Shown here piece by piece: positions 55,733 through 63,218 of a stretch of 64,000 bases of DNA. This DNA comes from Allomuricauda sp. (lineage in GTDB: Bacteria > Bacteroidota > Bacteroidia > Flavobacteriales > Flavobacteriaceae): positions 2,130,446 to 2,194,445 of the forward strand of contig CP051244.1 of NCBI GenBank assembly GCA_017795045.1, in the 5' to 3' direction. Under the pieces are notes generated by a model. It made no database searches, was not told the origin of the DNA, and saw nothing but the letters and a program-made list of their open reading frames with translations. The position numbers and the translations under genes were made by a program. Position 1 is the stretch's first letter. Each line of letters starts with the position of its first letter.

Positions 55733-56815
55733 ATGGGGAGAAAAATAACATTGCTGATTTTGCTACTTGCCACCACCTTAGGTTTTGGTCAATCTTCATT
55801 TGCGGTGAGAGGCTTTTGTATAGCCGCCCCATCCAAGGACAAAGTAAACGATTTTGTAAAATTCATTGAAAATGAACTGGCTCCCGGTGGAATCAACACC
55901 CTTGTTCTGAGGGTCGATTACAATTATGCCTATGAGTCCAGGCCAGAGCTTAGGGATGAGAATCCGTTGAGCAAGGAAGATGTAAAGAAATTGCTTGCGG
56001 TGAGCAGAAAGCACAACATCAATTTGATTCCACAGGTCAATCTTTTGGGACACCAATCCTGGCATAGTGATTTGAGCAAACTTTTGGAGGCCTACCCAGA
56101 TTTTGACGAGACCCCAAATGTAAAACTTCCGGAAACATACGAATGGCCCAATGCCGATAGACTTTATTGTAAAAGCTATTGTCCGTTGCATCCCAAAGTA
56201 CATGATGTTGTTTTTGATATAGTGGATGAGATTATGGAGGTTTTCGAGGCCAACGCTTTTCATGCCGGTATGGATGAGGTGTTTTATCTGGCCCATCCAG
56301 ATTGCCCGCGATGCCAAGGAAAGGATCCTGCCATGCTTTTTGCAGGGGAAGTGAACAAAATAAGCGATCATTTACAGAAGAATGGTAAAGAACTATGGAT
56401 CTGGGGCGATCGTCTCATAGATGGAACGGATTCAGGAATAGGAATGTGGGAGGGAAGCTATAACGATACCGCCAGTGCAGTGGGGATGATTTCAAAATCC
56501 GTGGTCATTTGTGATTGGCATTATGAAAAGGCCATTCCCACGCCAGCCTATTTTGCCATGAACGGATTACAGGTTATTGCCTGTCCATGGCGTAGGCCCA
56601 ATGTAGCAGAACAACAAGTGGAAATGATGCACTCCTTCAAAGAAAATTCAACCCCTGAAATGGCTGAAAAATATTTGGGGGTAATGCATACAGTGTGGTC
56701 ATCCGCTGATTCATTTATGGAGAACTATTACAGTGAAAAACCGGATGAGGCCAGCGCAGGAGTGGTGAATACCCTAAAAGCAATGATTGCCGCAACACAA
56801 GAGATAAAGAACTAA
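55733..56815 (+). CDS. GH20-like beta-N-acetylhexosaminidase (exported)
   Basis: A 360-residue exported protein; ATG 55733 gives the signal peptide MGRKITLLILLLATTLGFGQ, while the open frame starts at 55673 inside the previous gene. It is a lone TIM barrel of the GH20 type: VRGFCIAAPSKDKVNDFVKFIENELAPGGINTLVLRVDYNY, then NLIPQVNLLGHQSWH, and HAGMDEVFYL with the paired Asp181-Glu182 that in GH20 assist the substrate acetamido group and donate the proton. The usual N-terminal GH20b domain is absent, so this is a short variant. It would release GlcNAc- or GalNAc-type sugars. Confidence 0.75.
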   Translation: MGRKITLLILLLATTLGFGQSSFAVRGFCIAAPSKDKVNDFVKFIENELAPGGINTLVLRVDYNYAYESRPELRDENPLSKEDVKKLLAVSRKHNINLIPQVNLLGHQSWHSDLSKLLEAYPDFDETPNVKLPETYEWPNADRLYCKSYCPLHPKVHDVVFDIVDEIMEVFEANAFHAGMDEVFYLAHPDCPRCQGKDPAMLFAGEVNKISDHLQKNGKELWIWGDRLIDGTDSGIGMWEGSYNDTASAVGMISKSVVICDWHYEKAIPTPAYFAMNGLQVIACPWRRPNVAEQQVEMMHSFKENSTPEMAEKYLGVMHTVWSSADSFMENYYSEKPDEASAGVVNTLKAMIAATQEIKN

Positions 56816-56852
56816 ACTAAAACCAAACAATAGAGTAATACCCTTGACTAAA

Positions 56853-58667
56853 ATGAGTAATTTTTTGAACCAAACTAGCCAATCAAACTTTAAATGCGCT
56901 AACCTAAGGCGTGTTTTTACGTATCCCTTACTTTGTATGATTGCCGCAATTTTTCTTGTACAATGTACCTCAAAGGACAATGGATTGCCCCCCGGAGACC
57001 CGGACAACGCAGGTCTTTTCGTCCCAGATGGATTTGAGGTTGTGGCCGTTGTGGACAGCTTGAAAGGAAGAGCCAGACACCTTACCGTGAATACCAATGG
57101 CGATATTTACGTAAAGTTGAGATTCCCAAATGATGAAGGCGGGAATGCAGCACTTCGGGATACCGATAATGACGGTAAGGCCGATATCATTGAAACATTT
57201 GATGATTATATAGACCGCAGTAGTTACGGAACCGAAATGCGTATCCACAATGGATATCTATACTTCAGTTCGGTAACACGGATCTACAGACAAAAATTAA
57301 CGGACCAATTGGTGCCCGATACCGAACTGGAATTGATCTTGACGGACAGACAGCCTCCAAGACAGCACGATACCAAGCCTATAGCCTTTGATAATGAAGG
57401 AAATTTGTATACCGTGTATGGCGCTCCCTCCGATGTTTGCCAAGTGGATGATAGATCACCATTGTCCCCGGGAATGTTCCCTTGTCCCATATTGGAAGAT
57501 AGGGCTGGGGTTTGGAAGTTTGATGCCAACAAACTGAACCAGTTTCAGGAAGATGGGGAGAAATTTGCTACAGGTCTACGAAGCGTTGTGGGAATGGATT
57601 GGAACGACCAAGACAACAACTTATATGCCGTGGTGCACGGAAGGGATTATATGCATCCCACATGGCCAACCGAATTTACACCTTGGGAAGGTTCCGTATT
57701 GCCTTCGGAAGTATTTGTGAGGCTTAAGGATGGGGATGATGCCGGATGGCCATACCACTACTATGACCAAATCAAAGGAGACTATTTCCTTAATCCCGAA
57801 TATGGTGGTGATGGCGAAAAACAAGGAGAGGATGTGGACAAATTGACCGATCCCGTTGTTGGGTTTCTTGGACATTTTGCACCCAACGATATTATGTTCT
57901 ATGAAGGAGATCAATTCCCAGAGCGATATAAGAATGGGGCCTTTATAGCTTTTCATGGTTCTACCAGTAGTGCCCCATACCCGCAAACCGGCTACTTTAT
58001 AGGTTTTGTTCCAATGGAAAATGGAATTCCAACAGGACCTTGGGAAGTATTTGCCGATGGTTTCGCAGAGCAGGAAATCATCAAGAACACCAGTGATGCA
58101 ATGTACCGTCCCATGGGATTGGCAGTTGGGCCTGATGGTTCTTTGTATGTGTCGGATTCCGAAAAAGGTAAGATTTGGAGAATCATGTACAAAGGGGATA
58201 AGGACGAATTTGGTGAAGCTGAACTGGCTGGGATGGAAGAGCGCAAAAGAACGGCTTCCAACATTAAAACCCCTGTTGAGTTTGAGGATATAGTTGTTCG
58301 GGATAAAGATGAAAAAAGCAAGTACAGTGATGAAAATATAGGTGAAGGTGGAAAGCTTTTCAATACCTATTGTTCGGTATGTCACCAACGAAATGGTTTG
58401 GGCAACGATCGTTTCCCTCCCTTGGACGATGCCGAGTGGATATTGGGTGATAAAACACGCTTGATCAATGTAGTGCTTCAAGGTCTTAGTGGAGAAATAT
58501 TTGTACACGAAAAGTCCTATAACAACGTAATGCCCAAGTTGGACAGACTTACAGATGAGGAGATAGCGGGTATATTGACCTATGTGCGCGGAAATTTTGG
58601 AAACAAGGGCTCAAAAATAACCCCAGAAGAGGTGGCTAAAGTGAGAAAGGCGAACGAAACACCATAG
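56853..58667 (+). CDS. PQQ-type sugar (sorbosone) dehydrogenase lipoprotein with C-terminal cytochrome c
   Basis: A 604-residue lipoprotein (IAAIFLVQC lipobox). ATG 56853 is preferred to a TTG at 56844. Residues about 50-460 form a beta-propeller of the L-sorbosone/soluble glucose dehydrogenase type (GLFVPDGFEVVAVVDSLKGRARHLTVNTNGDIYVKL, TGLRSVVGMDWNDQDNNLYAVVHGRD, DGDDAGWPYHYYD, MYRPMGLAVGPDGSLYVSDSEKGKIWRI). A c-type heme domain follows with CSVCH at 507-511. Such enzymes oxidise aldoses at C1 to lactones with electrons going to heme. In this operon the substrate may be an N-acetyl amino sugar. Confidence 0.87.
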   Translation: MSNFLNQTSQSNFKCANLRRVFTYPLLCMIAAIFLVQCTSKDNGLPPGDPDNAGLFVPDGFEVVAVVDSLKGRARHLTVNTNGDIYVKLRFPNDEGGNAALRDTDNDGKADIIETFDDYIDRSSYGTEMRIHNGYLYFSSVTRIYRQKLTDQLVPDTELELILTDRQPPRQHDTKPIAFDNEGNLYTVYGAPSDVCQVDDRSPLSPGMFPCPILEDRAGVWKFDANKLNQFQEDGEKFATGLRSVVGMDWNDQDNNLYAVVHGRDYMHPTWPTEFTPWEGSVLPSEVFVRLKDGDDAGWPYHYYDQIKGDYFLNPEYGGDGEKQGEDVDKLTDPVVGFLGHFAPNDIMFYEGDQFPERYKNGAFIAFHGSTSSAPYPQTGYFIGFVPMENGIPTGPWEVFADGFAEQEIIKNTSDAMYRPMGLAVGPDGSLYVSDSEKGKIWRIMYKGDKDEFGEAELAGMEERKRTASNIKTPVEFEDIVVRDKDEKSKYSDENIGEGGKLFNTYCSVCHQRNGLGNDRFPPLDDAEWILGDKTRLINVVLQGLSGEIFVHEKSYNNVMPKLDRLTDEEIAGILTYVRGNFGNKGSKITPEEVAKVRKANETP

Positions 58668-58693
58668 GGATAACCAATTAAACCACTTTTTTT

Positions 58694-59707
58694 ATGAAAT
58701 CTGTATATCGTATAACAATGGCTATTAAGAATATGGGCGTTTGCAATTGCTTCCGTAACTTTAGGCTGATGACCGTATGCTTCGTGTTGCTGTCCACGGC
58801 ATGCAAGCAAAAATCAAACGACCAGTCAACGTCCGAAGCACAGGAAAATAGCACTAAAGAAGAATCCACCTTGTATCAGAGCAGCGTTTTTACTGAACCA
58901 TCAGGTTTTACCGGAGGAATAGAAGGACCTGCTGTTGACGCAAACGGTATTCTTTATGTGGTGAATTTTGAAAAGCAGGGTACCATTGGTCAAGTGGATG
59001 CTGCGGGGAATGCCTCCCTCTTTGTCACCCTTCCCGAAGGAAGTATTGGGAATGGCATTCGGTTTAACAGCAATGGGGATATGTTCATTGCGGATTATAC
59101 CATGCATAATGTGCTAAAAGTGGATATGGATACCAAGGAAATCAGTGTTTATGCCCACAATGACGAACTGAACCAGCCCAATGATATCGCCATTATGGAC
59201 AATGATATCATCTTTGCCAGCGATCCCGATTGGGCCAATTCAAAAGGACAGATTTGGAGAGTGGAAGAGGGGACCTTTACCTTGCTCGAAGGAGATATGG
59301 GAACCACCAACGGTATAGAGGTAAGCCCGGACAACAAAACACTTTATGTGAACGAATCCGTCCAACGCAATATATGGGCCTATGACCTTTCCCCCGAAGG
59401 GGAAATCAGCAACAAACGTTTGCTGACCAAATTTGAAGATTTTGGAATGGACGGTATGCGTACCGATGCAGATGGGAATTTGTATGTGACCCGTCACGGA
59501 AAAGGTACCATTGCCAAGATATCCACAACAAGTGGGGAAATCCTTGAAGAGATTCCTTTAACAGGTAAAAAAGCTTCCAATATTGCATTTGGCGGTGAGG
59601 AGGGAACCCAGGCATTCATTACCCTTCAGGATAATGGCAATGTGGAGACCTTCACTGTGGAGAGTCCAGGTAGGGCATTCCAAATGATAAAAGAAAGAAA
59701 AGAATAA
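58694..59707 (+). CDS. SMP-30/gluconolactonase-like lipoprotein
   Basis: A 337-residue lipoprotein (CFVLLSTAC lipobox after a long n-region; MTVCFVLL may be the real start). The six-bladed propeller shows family elements: GGIEGPAVDANGILYVVNF with the metal-binding Glu, GNGIRFNSNGDMFIADY, QPNDIAIMDNDIIFASDP, TNGIEVSPDNKTLYVNES, and DGMRTDADGNLYVTRHGKG. Family members hydrolyse sugar lactones in a metal-dependent way. Directly after a PQQ aldose dehydrogenase, the expected job is opening the aldonolactone in the periplasm. Confidence 0.85.
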   Translation: MKSVYRITMAIKNMGVCNCFRNFRLMTVCFVLLSTACKQKSNDQSTSEAQENSTKEESTLYQSSVFTEPSGFTGGIEGPAVDANGILYVVNFEKQGTIGQVDAAGNASLFVTLPEGSIGNGIRFNSNGDMFIADYTMHNVLKVDMDTKEISVYAHNDELNQPNDIAIMDNDIIFASDPDWANSKGQIWRVEEGTFTLLEGDMGTTNGIEVSPDNKTLYVNESVQRNIWAYDLSPEGEISNKRLLTKFEDFGMDGMRTDADGNLYVTRHGKGTIAKISTTSGEILEEIPLTGKKASNIAFGGEEGTQAFITLQDNGNVETFTVESPGRAFQMIKERKE

Positions 59708-59724
59708 CATAATCTCATAATACA

Positions 59725-60972
59725 ATGAAAATACATAAATTAAAGTACGCACTTATTGCTTTGGCAGTCTTATTCTGTTCAAAGGCCGTTCAAGCACAGG
59801 AATATGATTTGGTGATCAAGAACGGAACACTTATCGATGCCAAAAATGGCATTAACAAGAAAATGGATGTGGCCATTTCAGAAGGGAAAATTGCTGAGGT
59901 TGCCAGTAACATATCGGCCAAGAAGGGTAAGAAAGTTATCGACGCCCAAGATAAATTGGTCACTCCGGGACTTATAGACCTTCACGGACACGTTTTCTTC
60001 GGAACCGAAGAGAATTCAATGTACAGCGGAGGGTCGCACAGTGTTGCCCCTGATAACTTTACCTTCCGAAGTGGTGTGACCACCATCGTGGACGCCGGTA
60101 GTGCAGGATGGCGTAATTTTCAGGTTTTCAAGAAAAACGTGATCGATGAATCCAAGACTCGGGTATTGGCATTTTTGAACATTGTGGGCTCCGGTATGAA
60201 AGGTGGTGTGATCGAGCAGAACGTTAACGACATGGATCCAAAAATGACTGCCTTGACCGTTGGAAGATACAAGGAGTTGGTAGGGGTAAAGTTGGCCCAC
60301 TATTCAGGATTCGAATGGACCCCAACAGAAAGAGCTGTTGAAGCAGGTAAATTGGCCGAAGTCCCCGTAATGATCGATTTTGGAGGAAGTAGACCTATGT
60401 TGTCCATAGAGACCCTGTTCATGGAAAAGTTAAGGCCAGGGGATATCTTCACACATGCCTATGCCTCATTGGGTAGCAGGGAGCGAGTGGTTGATGACCA
60501 AGGAAAAGTGAAGCCTTTTGTTTTTGAAGCCCAAAAAAGAGGGATTGTTTTTGATGTAGGCCATGGAGGAGGAAGCTTTGCTTTTTCACAAGCAGTTCCT
60601 TCCATGCAGCAAGGATTTAAACCCAATTCCATCAGTACTGACCTGCACATAGGAAGTATGAACGGTGGTATGAAGGATATGACCAACATCATGTCCAAGT
60701 TTTTGAACATGGACATGCCCGTAGCGGAAGTAATTGCCATTTCCACATGGAACCCTGCCCAATACATCAAGAGGACCGATTTGGGGCATTTGAGTGTTGG
60801 TGCCATTGCCGATGTGGCCATTCTTAGCATTGAAAAAGGAGAATTTGGCTTTGTGGACACAAAGAATGAAAAGATGATGGGAGATCAAAAGTTTCAGTGC
60901 GAGGTGACCCTGAAGGATGGAAGGGTAGTGTATGACCTTAATGGATTGTCCAGCAAAGAATGGGACAAATAA
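59725..60972 (+). CDS. Exported amidohydrolase, cog3964 type
   Basis: A 415-residue metallohydrolase with a Sec signal peptide (LKYALIALAVLFCSKAVQAQ). Metal-site features: PGLIDLHGHVFFG (His87, His89), VGVKLAHYSGFEW (bridging Lys and His), FDVGHGGGSFAF and STDLHIGS. It is a full-length paralogue of the genes at 1-772 and 774-2039. Characterised family members hydrolyse acetylated alpha-hydroxy or N-acetyl-D-amino acids; N-acetyl-D-glucosaminate has that D-configured alpha-acetamido acid. With the SelA-like gene next door, N-deacetylation of the aldonate is a reasonable guess. Confidence 0.87.
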   Translation: MKIHKLKYALIALAVLFCSKAVQAQEYDLVIKNGTLIDAKNGINKKMDVAISEGKIAEVASNISAKKGKKVIDAQDKLVTPGLIDLHGHVFFGTEENSMYSGGSHSVAPDNFTFRSGVTTIVDAGSAGWRNFQVFKKNVIDESKTRVLAFLNIVGSGMKGGVIEQNVNDMDPKMTALTVGRYKELVGVKLAHYSGFEWTPTERAVEAGKLAEVPVMIDFGGSRPMLSIETLFMEKLRPGDIFTHAYASLGSRERVVDDQGKVKPFVFEAQKRGIVFDVGHGGGSFAFSQAVPSMQQGFKPNSISTDLHIGSMNGGMKDMTNIMSKFLNMDMPVAEVIAISTWNPAQYIKRTDLGHLSVGAIADVAILSIEKGEFGFVDTKNEKMMGDQKFQCEVTLKDGRVVYDLNGLSSKEWDK

Positions 60973-61008
60973 AAATGACCAAACTAAAACAAACTAATAC
61001 TTAAAAAC

Positions 61009-62643
61009 ATGAGCATGAAACGAAGGGAAATAATCAAACAATTGGGCGTTGTTCCTGTAGCGGGAAGCCTAATGGCCAGCCAATCAATGCTTGGTGGTAC
61101 ATTGGGAAGTGTTACAGGTCCATTGATGACCAAGTCATCCAAAGGCCCCAGTATTTATGAATCCTTGGGGATAGACACCATTATAAACTGTAGAGGCACC
61201 TTTACCATATTGGGGGGCTCCACAGAACGTCCCGAGGTGATAGAGGCCATAGAAGCCGCGTCTGGGTACTTTGTACAATACGATGAGTTGGCCGAAGGGA
61301 TTGGCCGTCGTTTAGCGGAAATCACCAAGGCGGATTGGGGAATGGTCTCCGCAGGTTGCGCCGCAGGCATGAAACACGTTACAGCTGCCTGTGTGACCGG
61401 TGGAAACCCAGAAAAACTGATCAGAATACCCCATATTGATGATTTTGAGAAGAACGAAGTCATCATCCCAAGAAGTTCACGAAACTACTACGATCACGCT
61501 ATCCGAAATATTGGGGTAAAAGTGATCACCGTGGATTCGCCCGAAGAAATGAGGGAGGCCATTAACCCAAGAACGGCCATGATCTATATCATGACCGGGG
61601 ATGACAATGAAACAGGAAAACCACTTTCATTGGAAGTGATCAGTGAAATTGCCAAGCCAAAGAGCATTCCGGTCTTGGCCGATGCGGCCGCGGAAGATTT
61701 AAGCATCCCTTGCGTTCACTTGGAGCGTGGTGCCACCGTGGTTGCCTATAGTGGAGGAAAGGCCATTTGTGGACCACAGTGTGCAGGATTGTTATTGGGA
61801 GACAAAGACCTTCTTATGGCAGCATGGCAGGCCAGTTCGCCACACCATGGACCTGGAAGGGACAACAAAGTAGGAAAAGAGGAGATGTTGGGGATGTTGG
61901 CCGCTGTTGAGGCTTGGACGACCAGAGATCACGATAAGGAGTGGCAGACCTGGTTGGGTTGGTTGGATGAGATTTCTTCCAAGTTGACCAAAATTGATGG
62001 AATCACTTCAGAAGTGACCTTGCCCAAAGGCTTGAACAACAGGACCCCTAGGTTAATCTTGAAATGGGACCCGGACAAACTTCACATTACTGGGGAGGAA
62101 GTGGCCGAGGAAGTAGCCCGTAACAAACCAAGGATAGCCATTGGAGGTTGGAGTAGGGGAGACAGTACTTCCATCACCATCACCCCAAGCCAGATGCGTC
62201 CTGGAAATGCAAAAGTGGTTGCGGACAGATTGTATGACTTCCTTTCGCAAAAGAGAGAGCCAATTTCAGATGAAATGGCATCCCCAAGTGAGGATATCTC
62301 AGGTCATTGGGAAGCAGACGTAAAATACTTTACAAGCAATAGTACCCATAAATTTTATTTGGAGCAGGATGGTAACTGGATATCAGGTACGCACACCAGT
62401 GAAAATGGCAGTCAGGATATGATCGGTATGATCGAAGGGGACGAAGTGGTACTCCGAAGCAGTTTTAGGATTCCAGGAAATGGTGTCAATTTTTGGTTCA
62501 TTGGTAAGATTTCCAATGGAGAGCTAAGCGGTTCCGTATTCCTTGGGGAATATTTAACAGCCAAGTTTTCTGCCAAAAAGGTATCTTACAGGCAAAATCG
62601 TAAAAAATTGAATGTACCGGGAGGCCCACCATTGGCTACCTAG
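61009..62643 (+). CDS. Exported SelA-like PLP-dependent lyase with extra C-terminal domain
   Basis: A 544-residue fold-type I PLP protein. MKRREIIKQLGVVPVAGSLMASQSM is a twin-arginine signal. PLP-site residues are Asp225 (IPVLADAAAEDL) and Lys251 (VAYSGGKAICGPQCAGLLLG). The group includes D-glucosaminate ammonia-lyases of the DgaE type. Residues about 425-544 are a separate beta-rich domain (DISGHWEADVKYFTSNSTHKFYLEQDGNWISGTHTSENGSQDM to GELSGSVFLGEYLTAKFSAKKVS), absent from the shorter paralogue at 44921. Its likely job in this operon is removing ammonia from an amino sugar acid to give a 2-keto-3-deoxy acid. Confidence 0.83.
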   Translation: MSMKRREIIKQLGVVPVAGSLMASQSMLGGTLGSVTGPLMTKSSKGPSIYESLGIDTIINCRGTFTILGGSTERPEVIEAIEAASGYFVQYDELAEGIGRRLAEITKADWGMVSAGCAAGMKHVTAACVTGGNPEKLIRIPHIDDFEKNEVIIPRSSRNYYDHAIRNIGVKVITVDSPEEMREAINPRTAMIYIMTGDDNETGKPLSLEVISEIAKPKSIPVLADAAAEDLSIPCVHLERGATVVAYSGGKAICGPQCAGLLLGDKDLLMAAWQASSPHHGPGRDNKVGKEEMLGMLAAVEAWTTRDHDKEWQTWLGWLDEISSKLTKIDGITSEVTLPKGLNNRTPRLILKWDPDKLHITGEEVAEEVARNKPRIAIGGWSRGDSTSITITPSQMRPGNAKVVADRLYDFLSQKREPISDEMASPSEDISGHWEADVKYFTSNSTHKFYLEQDGNWISGTHTSENGSQDMIGMIEGDEVVLRSSFRIPGNGVNFWFIGKISNGELSGSVFLGEYLTAKFSAKKVSYRQNRKKLNVPGGPPLAT

Positions 62644-62707
62644 TCTTCAAAAAAATGTATACAATAGAAAAATAAACAAACCTTAAATCATTTTTAAACA
62701 TTGTAAT

Positions 62708-63190
62708 ATGGAAAATCAAACATCAAGAAGATCATCTTTCAAACGAATTGGAGTAGGATTGGCAGCTCTATTTGGAGTTGGGGCAACTGCTGCGGCAAAA
62801 GCCATGACCGGTGGGGAAAAAGCCAAAAAGGAAATAGTTGGAGATATTGTGACCGACCAAGATGTTCCTTTGTTCTCTGGAGCCGTAAAACATGGAAACA
62901 CTTTGTATATTGCTGGTAAAGGGGCTCACGTTGAACCTTTCGAAATAAAAGCACATACCAAAATTGTATTGGACAACATCCAAAAGGAATTGGAAAAGAA
63001 CGGTTCCTCCATGGATAAAGTGCTAAAAGTGAATGTATATTTGGCGGATCTTAACGATTACCACGCCATGAATGAAGTGTACCGTGGACGTTTCGGTAAA
63101 AACCCTCCTGTAAGAACTACTGTCGCTACCTATGGTGGTGTTCCTGGGGATTCCTTGGTGGAGATTGATTGTATAGCTGCTTTGGACTAA
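62708..63190 (+). CDS. Exported RidA-family imine/enamine deaminase
   Basis: A 160-residue RidA (YjgF/UK114) protein with an N-terminal extension. Residues 1-30 (SRRSSFKRIGVGLAALFGVGATAAAKA) are a twin-arginine signal, which RidA proteins normally lack. The core keeps the catalytic Arg136 in NPPVRTTVATYGGVPGDSLVEIDCIAAL and the matching Glu. RidA hydrolyses reactive enamines and imines released by PLP lyases. It directly follows the PLP lyase gene, so it should speed hydrolysis of that enzyme's product in the periplasm. Confidence 0.85.
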   Translation: MENQTSRRSSFKRIGVGLAALFGVGATAAAKAMTGGEKAKKEIVGDIVTDQDVPLFSGAVKHGNTLYIAGKGAHVEPFEIKAHTKIVLDNIQKELEKNGSSMDKVLKVNVYLADLNDYHAMNEVYRGRFGKNPPVRTTVATYGGVPGDSLVEIDCIAALD

Positions 63191-63218
63191 ACAAATAGTA
63201 CAAACGATTAACTTAAAC

